This document shows positions 35,487-43,771 of a stretch of 64,000 nt of DNA, in pieces. A model generated the notes under the pieces. That model was not told the DNA's origin, did not search any database, and saw nothing but the letters and a program-made list of their open reading frames with translations. Positions within the stretch are counted from its first letter, which is position 1. Each line of letters starts with the position of its first letter. Source of the DNA: CADDYT01 sp035294125 (lineage in GTDB: Bacteria > Chloroflexota > Ktedonobacteria > Ktedonobacterales > Ktedonobacteraceae); NCBI GenBank assembly GCA_035294125.1, contig DATGLM010000069.1, positions 1 to 64,000 of the forward strand. The letters run 5' to 3'. The position numbers were made by a program, and so were the translations under genes.

Positions 35487-37019
35487 TCAGAGACGCTGAG
35501 GGAGAGAGAGCAACGGCTGTACAGGACTGGCGGCAGCAGGAAAGACGAGTGCCTGCCCATCGCTGCCCGCGCTCGTCACATCCAGCAAGTGGAGCACGGT
35601 TGGCGCTACGTCCATAACATCTGGTCCGGCGCTACTATCGACGATGTCACAGCCAGCAGGCAGATTTCCCAGCAGCAACACGCCATACATGCGATTGTTG
35701 CCGGAAACAACAGGATGCACCATATTGGGGGTCACCAGCGGCGTATAGAGATCCCCGCTAACATGATAGGCGCTGCGCAGCTCAAAGAGAATATCAGGGT
35801 AGGATTCGATGCTCTCTCCCCGGTAATACTCCTCACGCGCTCGCGCCCAGTGCACAACGGGTTGTCCCAGCACGCGCAGCCGTGCCAGCTTCAGCAACAA
35901 TTCAGCCCGCAGCCGCTCGTAGCCATCACCCTCGCGCTCAGCTTTCGCCCGGTTGATCACAATGCCACCGAAGGGGCTTCTCCCGGCGAACTCAACCACA
36001 TACGCCAGCGTCTCCTGCCGGTCAATAGCATCATTAATCTGCTGGCGCGGCTGATAGTAGGCCCGGCGCGATATCATTTCCTGCATATGCAGGTGTGTCA
36101 GGAGAGCCCACGTCCCGCTCTGAACACGCTCGCGCAAAAAGCGGCCATCAAAGAGGCGCGACGCGGCAGTTTGTGGAGTCAACAGGCCCTGAAAGCGCAA
36201 CCATTCGTTGAGATGCAAGCTGGAGACACAGCCGCGCCCCTGCCCGTAGCCACTCACCACTACCAGCACGCAGTCCTGCTCTATAGAGGAACGAAAACGC
36301 CCGATGATCTGGTCAAAAAGCCGGTAGAAATCAAGTATAGTATCGGCAAATTCGCCAGGACCGGGATAGGCCGGGTCGCCGGGGTCGCTATAGCGCCAGA
36401 GAAGACGCTGCACGGCGGAGAGCGCGTCCAGTTGCAGGAAAAAGAGATCCCAGGGTTCGCGGGTGAAAAGTTCGAGGCCGAGCAGCGCCTGCTGCTCGCA
36501 CCGCTCGGTAAGGGACTGGCAGAACAGGGCCAGTTCGTGCTTGCGCAGGGCGACAGCAGAATCTAGCGCGGGGGGAAAAGCAGCCGAAAGCGGCGTCTCT
36601 GCCGGAACGACGCTCTGCTCGCGTCCCACGCTCCCCACGGGTGGCAGCGAGAGCATCACCCCATTGACAGGCCACGCGGGATAAGCATAGCAAAGATTGA
36701 GAATACAGACACGCTTCCCCACCTCACTCGCTCTGTCCCAGAAGGTCTGACCGCGTGGAATCAGACGTTCAGGGGCAACCGCCTGTTCCCACAGCCCATC
36801 TGCTCGCACCTGCGCGCTGCCCACCAGTCCATGACGGGCAGGATTAAGACCGCTATAAATGCTCGTCCAGGCGGGCGCGGCCTCCGGCGGAAAGCTGGAT
36901 GTGAGTTCCAGAAACGGCGATTCCAGCATCAAGCGGCGCAGATGAGGCAGCGACGGGCCATAGACGCGCAAAAGGTCGGCATCCAGCCCGTCAATACCAA
37001 GCATTACCACACGTGTCAT
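35487..37019 (-). CDS. Alkaline-phosphatase-superfamily protein, probably inactive
   Basis: 510 residues of the type I phosphodiesterase/nucleotide pyrophosphatase group. The N-terminal metal Asp (D10 in LGIDGLD) and nucleophile Thr (T52 in PAWTSIYSG) are kept. The remaining ligands look lost: the usual D-x5-H reads D198...Q204, the DHG motif reads SGYG (256-259), and the late GTHR-like His reads GNNR (about 441). A nearby H435 might compensate. ATG 37019 follows AAGGAG. It may bind nucleotides or lipids without cleaving them. No signal peptide. Confidence 0.8.
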   Translation of the reverse strand: MTRVVMLGIDGLDADLLRVYGPSLPHLRRLMLESPFLELTSSFPPEAAPAWTSIYSGLNPARHGLVGSAQVRADGLWEQAVAPERLIPRGQTFWDRASEVGKRVCILNLCYAYPAWPVNGVMLSLPPVGSVGREQSVVPAETPLSAAFPPALDSAVALRKHELALFCQSLTERCEQQALLGLELFTREPWDLFFLQLDALSAVQRLLWRYSDPGDPAYPGPGEFADTILDFYRLFDQIIGRFRSSIEQDCVLVVVSGYGQGRGCVSSLHLNEWLRFQGLLTPQTAASRLFDGRFLRERVQSGTWALLTHLHMQEMISRRAYYQPRQQINDAIDRQETLAYVVEFAGRSPFGGIVINRAKAEREGDGYERLRAELLLKLARLRVLGQPVVHWARAREEYYRGESIESYPDILFELRSAYHVSGDLYTPLVTPNMVHPVVSGNNRMYGVLLLGNLPAGCDIVDSSAGPDVMDVAPTVLHLLDVTSAGSDGQALVFPAAASPVQPLLSLPQRL

Positions 37020-37050
37020 AACACTCTTCTCTCCTTCACTCTCATCCATG

Positions 37051-37133
37051 TCATTCTAAGCGGCAGCGAAGAATCTGAGACTCACCATTGAGCAAAAGGG
37101 GTTGCCGAGATTCTTCGCTGCCGTTCAGAATGA
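37051..37133. repeat. MITE-like repeat, copy C
   Basis: 26-bp terminal inverted repeats (TCATTCTAAG...AGAATCT and AGATTCT...TTCAGAATGA) with two mismatches. The loop (CTCACCATTGAGCAAAAGGGG) matches copy D at 48772 almost exactly. It lies between two same-strand genes, just upstream of the phosphatase-like gene. Confidence 0.85.
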
Positions 37134-37163
37134 GACGCGATGGACATTGCGGTGTTCCATGAC

Positions 37164-37889
37164 TCACATGCTGGCAGCATAGGGATGGATGGGCAGAATA
37201 CGCTGCCAGTACAGCAGAACGTCTTCAACCATGTGCTCCTCACAGCGCACCAGGAAGATGTTGCGCCGGGTAACTTCCTGAAAGTAGGCGATCACATCAG
37301 CCTCAAGGTGCTGGCAGGTCGCTAAGGTCAGAATAGAGCGTTCGGCTCCCACCGGCACGCAGCGATAGCGCCGCGCCAGCTCATAGGGAAACAGGTGCAG
37401 GACGCGCGGCGCAGGATACTGTGAGAGAACGGAAAGCCGCGGTAACGTTTCTCTCTCTGCATTCTCACCCCCTTCACGCCCGTCCTCCTCCTGTAGACCC
37501 TGCTCCAACTCCCTCGCGCGTCTTTCATGCAGAAACATGGAGAAGTCCCCATCCTCCTCACGCTGCACCACCACAGCCTGGTGCGCGCGCAGGCGCTGGA
37601 GCATCGTCATCGCGGATGCTCCACTCAACACCTGTAGCTCGTATTCAACATCCACCAGCAGGTCGCGCAGGCGACGCGCTGCAGCCTGCGCACCACACAG
37701 GGACGCCCCCGCAAAAACGACCGCGCATACACTTCCGGCGTAGAGCACGCAATCGCTCTGCCGCACATTGCGACAGACGCGCCGGGCGACACGCCTCACA
37801 CTTCCCGCCGACCTCTCGCTCAGCGCGATACATAAGAGAGCGAATTGCTCGTGCTGCTCCTGTCCGGCAGCCCTCTGCTTTGTCTCCAT
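37164..37889 (-). CDS. Degenerate GGDEF-like plus MshEN-like protein
   Basis: 241 residues, soluble. Residues about 10-105 follow the GGDEF fold pattern (FALLCIALSERSAGSVRRVA, RNVRQSDCVLYAG), but the GGDEF signature reads AGSVC, so diguanylate cyclase activity is not expected. The C-terminal 80 residues (LHLFPYELARRYRCVPVGAE, LTLATCQHLEADVIAYF) resemble the MshEN/GspE N-terminal domain, a known c-di-GMP-binding fold. ATG 37889 is preferred over 37916. It may be a cyclic-di-GMP receptor. Assignment rests on pattern only. Confidence 0.55.
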   Translation of the reverse strand: METKQRAAGQEQHEQFALLCIALSERSAGSVRRVARRVCRNVRQSDCVLYAGSVCAVVFAGASLCGAQAAARRLRDLLVDVEYELQVLSGASAMTMLQRLRAHQAVVVQREEDGDFSMFLHERRARELEQGLQEEDGREGGENAERETLPRLSVLSQYPAPRVLHLFPYELARRYRCVPVGAERSILTLATCQHLEADVIAYFQEVTRRNIFLVRCEEHMVEDVLLYWQRILPIHPYAASM

Positions 37890-38209
37890 ATTTCCTCCCC
37901 TCACAACATCCACCACTATACGACCCTGTTACAATACGATTGCTGCAATGCTTGTAACAACGCCGCCTGCACTGTTCCCACCATGGGTACAACATTCACC
38001 ATTCATAATAAAGAGGCATTGTCGCAATTTGCTCATGATGCGGTTGTGATCTGGTTAAGAGAGATGCTCGCGAGGTGAAGAATTGGTGTATATTTAATAA
38101 GATCAATGCTTAACTCAAGAATACTACATATCTACTCATCTACAACCTGCTTCCTACTTCTAATACAACTTACCTATGAGACACTGGAGCAGAAACAAGG
38201 GAAAATGAG
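37890..38209. other. Divergent intergenic region
   Basis: About 320 bp between the degenerate GGDEF protein (-) and the glycosyltransferase unit (+). AT-rich from 38085 to 38165, which suits promoters. No RNA gene recognised. Confidence 0.4.
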
Positions 38210-38437
38210 GTGGAGGTGGACGTGGACGCAGATGTGGAAATAGTTTTATACTCTCTTTACTGGCTCGCGGCGCTCACGCCGGACGTTTCGATGCTTCCTC
38301 CTGATGATATCTTCGCAGAAACCGCGCACCACTTCTTCCGGGATCAACAATGGGACTATGCAACGGATCCGCTCTCTGAACCTGCATCGACTCCACTGTT
38401 AGAGGGTATAGAGAAAGTTTTCGGAAGAGGGAGATGA
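38210..38437 (+). CDS. Possible small protein upstream of the glycosyltransferase
   Basis: 75 codons from GTG 38210 ending just before ATG 38441. The composition (acidic, with LYSLYWLAALTPDVSMLPPD) is more protein-like than random frames, and AAGGGAAAATGAG could serve as a ribosome-binding site. No family was recognised. It would be translationally linked to the next gene. A non-coding leader is the alternative. Confidence 0.35.
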   Translation: MEVDVDADVEIVLYSLYWLAALTPDVSMLPPDDIFAETAHHFFRDQQWDYATDPLSEPASTPLLEGIEKVFGRGR

Positions 38438-38440
38438 ATA

Positions 38441-40834
38441 ATGCGGGCAAAAAAGAAGGCCAGGAGGGAAAAGAGGCAGGAAGAACAGGCTGTAAGAAAG
38501 GCTCCGCCGCGTCTGAGCGTGATTCTCTGTACGTACAACAGGCGCAGTCTGGTCCTTTCCACGCTGGCGAGCCTGCGCCGCCAGACATTGCCCCACAACC
38601 TGTTCGAAGTGATCGTCGTGGATAATGGCTCCAGCGATGACACACTGAATGCCGTGCGCTCCTACGTGAACGCAGGCTCGCAACCGGGAAGGCAGGCGGA
38701 GGACAGGTGGCAGGTGCAGTGTCTCGCGGAACCGCAGAACGGGCTGGCCTATGCCCGCGCGACCGGCTTGCTGGCGGCAACAGGCGAAATAGTCGTCTTC
38801 CTCGACGACGACACGCTGGTGGACCCCCATTTCCTCGAACGCCTGCTACAAGCATACGACGAGACCGGGGCCGATGCCATCGGTGGGCGCGTTGAGCTGC
38901 GCTGGGAAGCACCTCGTCCGCACTGGCTGCCCGATGAAGCCCTCAGCCTGCTCGGCTACTTCGCCCCCTCCAATAAACGTGTGAGGCTGAATCAACCACT
39001 CCAGGCACATACCGGGGAACAGGAGATTGCTTCCGACGAGGTACTCACCCAGCCATTAATGGAAGCTATCTCAGGGTACAGCATGCTGAGCGAGAACGCA
39101 GCATCCGGGGCTCGCGTGGTGCGTCCCAATCAGAAAAAAGAAGCTTCACTCTCGCCCGGCCTGCCACGATCGGCGGCCTACGTACCGGGATTTACCAGCT
39201 TCAGCAGTTGCTGCTTTTCCGTGAAGATCGAGGCGTTGCGCCGTGCAGGCCTGTTTGCACCGTTCGCGCCATTTGCGCCGTTCTTGAGCAAACGACGGCA
39301 GTTGCCAGCACATCTGGAAGTCTACGATCTCTGCCGCCGCCTGCATGAGACGGGCAGCCAGCTCTGGTACGAACCGGAGGCAGTCGTCGCCCACCGCGTT
39401 CCGGCGGCGCGGCTCAAACGCGCCTTTTTCACCGGGCGCGCTTACTGGTGGGGGCGTTCCGAGATTACTATGCAGTACACCCAATATACTGACAACATTA
39501 CCGGCAGCACGAACGGGATACAATCCACAATGGCACTCCTACGGGCGCCTGGCCGCGAGGCCTTTGAGGTTGCGATACTGGCACTGTTCTACCGTCCCCT
39601 GCTGCGGCTGGCAGGCCGCCCATCCACCGAACGACTGCAAGCGGCGATGGAGCAGGCGCGACATCAGGGCCGTCTACGACAATATCTGCGCCTGCTGGAA
39701 CACGCGCCGCTGGAAATCACGCGGTTGGCCGTGCTGCTGGTCGGCCCCAATCCGACAGGCACACCGGAGGAACCGACCATTGAGCTGCTGGCCCAGGCGC
39801 TGCGCTCGCAAGGGGTAAACTGCACCATCTCGACCCCTGACATCCCAATCTCCTGGCTCTGGCGGCACCGTGCCAACGATGGCTGTGCCATCGGTATCAT
39901 TCACGTCTACCGGCCCGGCCTGTTCAATCTGAGCTACCGACAGCGCCAGCGTTTCTGGTTCCGGCTCTGGCTGGCGAGACGCTGGGGCATTCGTCTCGTC
40001 ACTACAGATGCTGGTGGCTGGTGGCAGAGCGAGCGCGGTCCGCGTCACCTTGCGCGCCGCACGCTGGAACGTCGCCTGCTGTACAGCAGCGACCGGGTGC
40101 TGGCTTCGACGCGCCTGCCGGAGCAGCTCTATCCCAACAAGAAGCTGCGCCGCCGCGTGCGCTGCCTGCCCCAGCCCGGCTTTCGCGGCTACTACGCGCC
40201 TCCGCTGCCACGCGCTGAAGCACAGCGACAGCTTGGCCTGCCGCGCAACGCCGCTTTCGTCTACCTGTGCCTGACTCACCAGCACACCGCACGCGAACTG
40301 CTGCTCTTGATCGAAGCATTCTCCTCACTCACAGTCAGCATCTCCCCATCTGAGCGGACCAAAAACAGAGGGCTCCAGTTGCTGCTGGCAGGCGCGATAG
40401 AGGATAGCCAGCTCGGCGCGCGCCTTCTGGGGCTGGCCGCGCAGAACCCGGCCATTACTCTCTCGCTCAGAACACCGGGAAGAGCAGAGATGCCGCTCTA
40501 CCTGGGAGCAGCAGACGCCGTCGTGCTGCCACATTGCGCCATCGCTCAGGCTGGCAGTCTGGATACAGCCATGCTCGCCCTCTCTTACGAACGCATTATC
40601 ATCGCCCCCGACCTGCCGCGCTTCCAGGGCATGCTGCCTCCCGCTGCCTGTCTCTTCTACACCCCCACCAGCCGCGAGTCGCTCGCGCAGGCCCTCCGCA
40701 AAGCCCCCACGCGCCACTACTCGCTCCAGCCGCAGGATGCCGCCGCACTCGACGCCAGCACAGGCTGGAGCGAGTACGCCACCCGCCTGATAAAAATCTA
40801 CCAGGAGATATTACGAAGCGGATTATCAGAATGA
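38441..40834 (+). CDS. Two-domain glycosyltransferase (GT2 plus GT4-like)
   Basis: 797 residues, no signal peptide. After a basic N-terminus, residues about 24-330 are a GT-A fold GT2 domain: LSVILCTYNRRSLVLSTL, VIVVDNGSSDDT and the metal-binding FLDDDT (DxD at 122-124). The second half (about 430-790) looks like a GT-B type (GT4) transferase: LLVGPNPTGTPEEPT at the start, LASTRLPEQLYP, PLYLGAADAVVLPHCAIAQA near the donor site. The two domains probably add successive sugars to one glycan. GAAGAGGGAGATGAATA precedes ATG 38441. Confidence 0.85.
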   Translation: MRAKKKARREKRQEEQAVRKAPPRLSVILCTYNRRSLVLSTLASLRRQTLPHNLFEVIVVDNGSSDDTLNAVRSYVNAGSQPGRQAEDRWQVQCLAEPQNGLAYARATGLLAATGEIVVFLDDDTLVDPHFLERLLQAYDETGADAIGGRVELRWEAPRPHWLPDEALSLLGYFAPSNKRVRLNQPLQAHTGEQEIASDEVLTQPLMEAISGYSMLSENAASGARVVRPNQKKEASLSPGLPRSAAYVPGFTSFSSCCFSVKIEALRRAGLFAPFAPFAPFLSKRRQLPAHLEVYDLCRRLHETGSQLWYEPEAVVAHRVPAARLKRAFFTGRAYWWGRSEITMQYTQYTDNITGSTNGIQSTMALLRAPGREAFEVAILALFYRPLLRLAGRPSTERLQAAMEQARHQGRLRQYLRLLEHAPLEITRLAVLLVGPNPTGTPEEPTIELLAQALRSQGVNCTISTPDIPISWLWRHRANDGCAIGIIHVYRPGLFNLSYRQRQRFWFRLWLARRWGIRLVTTDAGGWWQSERGPRHLARRTLERRLLYSSDRVLASTRLPEQLYPNKKLRRRVRCLPQPGFRGYYAPPLPRAEAQRQLGLPRNAAFVYLCLTHQHTARELLLLIEAFSSLTVSISPSERTKNRGLQLLLAGAIEDSQLGARLLGLAAQNPAITLSLRTPGRAEMPLYLGAADAVVLPHCAIAQAGSLDTAMLALSYERIIIAPDLPRFQGMLPPAACLFYTPTSRESLAQALRKAPTRHYSLQPQDAAALDASTGWSEYATRLIKIYQEILRSGLSE

Positions 40835-41188
40835 GATGGAAAAGTGGAGATAAATTTTTTCAGCAAAGTTATTTCATGAATTTCATCAGATCATTTTTAT
40901 TTGATTCGAGGCATTCTCCCATGCAGATAGTATCTCACTCGCTGTCCTTTCTTCCCATCAGCCGTCTTTATCTTCCTCATTATCAATCTGAACCTTTATC
41001 AGAAGGCAGAAGACACGAATATTGAACACGCATAATGCCCCGATGGCAGGTCTCTCATTATCGGCCTATATCTCGCTAATGATGAAATATCCCTGAAAAA
41101 TCTTGACATTTCACTGAAATTATGTTACATATTTCATATAAGTGGTCGGTAGACGAGTGAAGTATGCATGCCGTGGAGCAACGAGAAG
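40835..41188. other. Intergenic region upstream of the LacI-type gene
   Basis: 354 bp, AT-rich around 40850-40920 and 41080-41140. It holds the candidate promoter/operator described at 41082-41137; otherwise no gene is seen. Confidence 0.5.
41082..41137 (+). promoter_or_regulatory. Candidate promoter with palindromic operators (LacI-type gene)
   Basis: TTGACA at 41103-41108 is a perfect -35; TACATA or CATATT near 41126-41133 is the -10 candidate. ATTTCA-C-TGAAAT (41108-41120) is a perfect 13-bp palindrome inside the spacer. ATGAAATAT (41082-41090) and ATATTTCAT (41129-41137) are inverted copies flanking the promoter. The arrangement suggests autoregulation by the downstream LacI-family protein, which is inference. 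Confidence 0.55.
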
Positions 41189-42277
41189 ATGGCAAATATC
41201 GTTACCATCAAAGATGTCGCTCAACTTGCGGAGGTTTCCATAGGAACCGTCTCGCGTGTCTTCAATCATCATAGCAATGTCAACGGAGACATACGAGAGC
41301 GCGTTTTAAAAGCGGCAGCCGAGCTAGGCTATAGCGGCCCGGCGGGAAGAAGTAGCACCGTTCAAAAGAAGGGCAAGGCACTCAAAGAGATCGGCTTTCT
41401 CCTCTATTTACGGGACTCGACGGAAGATGGGACCATTGCGCCTTTCTGGGCCAATATCCTGCATGGCGCTGAAGCAGAGGCGCAGAAGTCAAACATCAAA
41501 GTGACGTACCAGGCAATCAATAGCACACGAGAGACACCACAAAGCCTGCCAGGGAGATTGCATGAAATGCGCCTGGGTGGCGTCCTCCTCGTTGGCCCGG
41601 CCGATGCGGCGACCATTGATGCCATACGGTCGCTCAATATTCCCCTCGTGCTGGTAGATAACTATATGCGCAGGCCCGCCCTGGACGCCGTGCTTTCCGC
41701 CAATTTCGAAGGCACGATGGAAGCCATCGAGTACCTGATAAGTCAGGGTCATCGCCGTATTGCCGCCATCTGCGGCCCTCTGAGCGCAGGTCCGCACCCC
41801 ACCAACATTTTATACACCATCGAGTGGCGCATCAGGGGATACCGCGAAGCTCTGCTCAACGCCGGGCTGTCCGTTGACGAATCGCTGATCGAGGTCTGTG
41901 TGCTCTCTCCGGAGGGTGGCTACGAAACTTGCAAACGACTCATTGCCAGGGGAATGCCGTGCAGTGCAATCTTCTGCGCGAACGATCCTACCGCTATTGG
42001 CGTCTTAAAGGCCCTGCGTGAGGAGGGCTTCAGAGTCCCGCAGGATGTCTCAGTAGTTGGCTTTGATGATGACATGGCCGAATATCTTACGCCTGCCCTG
42101 ACCACAGTACGGGTCAATAAGGAGGCTATGGGCGCTACTGCCGTGAACACATTGATCGAACGGTTCAAAAATCCCGGCGCGGTCGCTAAGACGATCACGC
42201 TGGGAGTTGAACTGATCAAACGCGACTCGGTTGGCCCCCTATCCTCACACCGTGACAAACCGATAACGTCCTCGTAG
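41189..42277 (+). CDS. LacI-family transcriptional regulator
   Basis: 362 residues. The helix-turn-helix and hinge are clear: VTIKDVAQLAEVSIGTVSRV then AAAELGYS. The remainder is a periplasmic-binding-protein-like sensor (GFLLYLRDSTEDG, FCANDPTAIGVLKALREEGF, VGFDDD). It likely represses the downstream mannoside genes until a sugar ligand binds. ATG 41189 has GGAG about 11 bp upstream; ATG 41168 is the alternative start. It is the first gene of the transport and hydrolase locus. Confidence 0.92.
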   Translation: MANIVTIKDVAQLAEVSIGTVSRVFNHHSNVNGDIRERVLKAAAELGYSGPAGRSSTVQKKGKALKEIGFLLYLRDSTEDGTIAPFWANILHGAEAEAQKSNIKVTYQAINSTRETPQSLPGRLHEMRLGGVLLVGPADAATIDAIRSLNIPLVLVDNYMRRPALDAVLSANFEGTMEAIEYLISQGHRRIAAICGPLSAGPHPTNILYTIEWRIRGYREALLNAGLSVDESLIEVCVLSPEGGYETCKRLIARGMPCSAIFCANDPTAIGVLKALREEGFRVPQDVSVVGFDDDMAEYLTPALTTVRVNKEAMGATAVNTLIERFKNPGAVAKTITLGVELIKRDSVGPLSSHRDKPITSS

Positions 42278-42330
42278 CTTTGCTTCTTAGTTGAGACAAC
42301 GATGTTCTTGCGTCCTTGTAGGAAGTACCT

Positions 42331-42348
42331 GTTTAGAACGTGCTAGAC
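42331..42348 (+). promoter_or_regulatory. Candidate LacI-type operator before the binding-protein gene
   Basis: GTTTAGAACGTGCTAGAC is an imperfect 18-bp dyad (7 of 9 positions pair) centred on ACGT, the usual centre of LacI-family operators. It lies 26 bp upstream of the sugar-binding protein gene start. Low confidence because its sequence differs from the palindromes upstream of the regulator. Confidence 0.3.
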
Positions 42349-42373
42349 AACTACTTTATCAGGAGAAGGAACA

Positions 42374-43699
42374 ATGAAGTCGAGTAAACTTATCTGGTCC
42401 TGCGCGCTCATCTTTTTGCTGAGCCTCGTCCTGGCCGCGTGTGGAGGTGGGGGAAATGGCAGTGGCTCTCCAGGCAGCGTTTCAATTACGTTCTGGGCTG
42501 CTCCCAATCCTCCACAGGAAGCCTTCTGGAGTGCAATGGCGCAGGAATACATGGCAAGCCACCACAACGTGCAGATTACGGTGACGGCCATGCCCTCAAC
42601 GCCATCTTCGGAATCCGCCATCCAGAGCGCCATCGCGGGCGGAACTGCCCCCACAGCTTCGGAAAACATCTTTTCCGGCTTCGCCTCCACACTGGTCAGT
42701 GATCAGGCGATTGTCCCGCTTGATCAGATGCCCGGCTGGAACAACGTCATTCAGGCGCGCAACATGACTCAGGTCATCAGCAACTGGAAGTTCAGCGATG
42801 GTCACACCTATGTCTTGCCGCTGTATACCAACGCGATGCTGGTCGGCTGGCGCATGGACATCCTCAAGCAGCTTGGCTATAACACGCCGCCTCAAACCTA
42901 TAGCCAGGTTATCGCTATGGGCGAAAAGCTCAAACAGAAATTTCCTAACAAGTTTGTCTGGGCGGACAGCGACCTTGTGACCGATCTCTGGTACAACCGC
43001 TGGTTTGACTTCTTCACGCTCTACGACGCGGCCAGCAACGGCCACTCCTTTGCCAGCAGCAACCAGCTTACCGCGGATAATACTGCAGCCGTGGGTGTGC
43101 TCTCGTTCATTAGCAACTTGCAGCAAAAAAATCTGCTGCTGACACAGAACGTTACCGATCCATTCGAGACCGGTCTCTCGGTAATGGAAATCATCGGCCC
43201 CTGGACATTCCCGACGTGGGCACAGAAATACCCGAATCTGAAGTATAACGACACCTACGCACTAACGCCGCCGCCCATTCCAGACGGTTATCCCACGGGC
43301 CAGCAGGTCAAGACATTCGCCGATGCCAAGGGCGTGGTGATCTACAAACAGGCCTCCCAGGCCCAGCAATTGGCCGCGTGGCAATTCATCGACTGGGTGC
43401 TCTCCGACTCGCAGCATGATTTGCAGTGGCTGCAAAAGACAGATCTGCCCCCGGCCCGCGATGACCTGGGCACCAATTCCCTTTTCACGTCGTTCTTCAA
43501 CCAGAATCCAGAGCTGGCACCCTATGCAAAGGAAATTCCCGAAGCAGTGCCACCGATGAAAAATCAGAACTACGTGAACCTGCAAACAACACTGGGCGAT
43601 GATGCCGTCATTCCAGTCGCTAAGGGACAGAAGACAGCACAGCAGGCCTGGAACGCCTGGGTAGCGACCGCACAGTCCCTTGTGAACAGCGGCAGTTAG
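42374..43699 (+). CDS. Sugar ABC transporter substrate-binding lipoprotein
   Basis: 441 residues, extracytoplasmic. The signal peptide ends LVLAAC with the lipidated Cys at 23, followed by a Gly/Ser tether. The mature part is a type 1 extracellular solute-binding protein (ISVTFWAAPNPPQ-like start, LPLYTNAMLVGWRMDILKQLG). It presents an oligosaccharide, probably mannooligosaccharide by context, to the two permeases encoded next. AGGAGAAGGAACA precedes the start. An intercistronic hairpin follows. Confidence 0.92.
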   Translation: MKSSKLIWSCALIFLLSLVLAACGGGGNGSGSPGSVSITFWAAPNPPQEAFWSAMAQEYMASHHNVQITVTAMPSTPSSESAIQSAIAGGTAPTASENIFSGFASTLVSDQAIVPLDQMPGWNNVIQARNMTQVISNWKFSDGHTYVLPLYTNAMLVGWRMDILKQLGYNTPPQTYSQVIAMGEKLKQKFPNKFVWADSDLVTDLWYNRWFDFFTLYDAASNGHSFASSNQLTADNTAAVGVLSFISNLQQKNLLLTQNVTDPFETGLSVMEIIGPWTFPTWAQKYPNLKYNDTYALTPPPIPDGYPTGQQVKTFADAKGVVIYKQASQAQQLAAWQFIDWVLSDSQHDLQWLQKTDLPPARDDLGTNSLFTSFFNQNPELAPYAKEIPEAVPPMKNQNYVNLQTTLGDDAVIPVAKGQKTAQQAWNAWVATAQSLVNSGS

Positions 43700-43711
43700 T
43701 AGCGATAGCGG

Positions 43712-43744
43712 CAGGGTGATCCCTTTTCGCAGGGCATCACCCTG
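43712..43744 (+). terminator. Intercistronic hairpin after the binding-protein gene
   Basis: CAGGGTGATCCC pairs with GGG-C-ATCACCCTG across an 8-nt loop (one bulged C), followed by TTCCTTTTCC. A hairpin here is common in ABC operons: it lets the binding protein be made in excess over the permeases, by attenuation or 3'-end protection. Confidence 0.7.
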
Positions 43745-43771
43745 TTCCTTTTCCAATACAGGGGGTTGGCT

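Noticed and set aside
37164..37889. Active diguanylate cyclase
   Set aside because: The GGDEF signature is replaced by AGSVC, so catalytic residues are missing.
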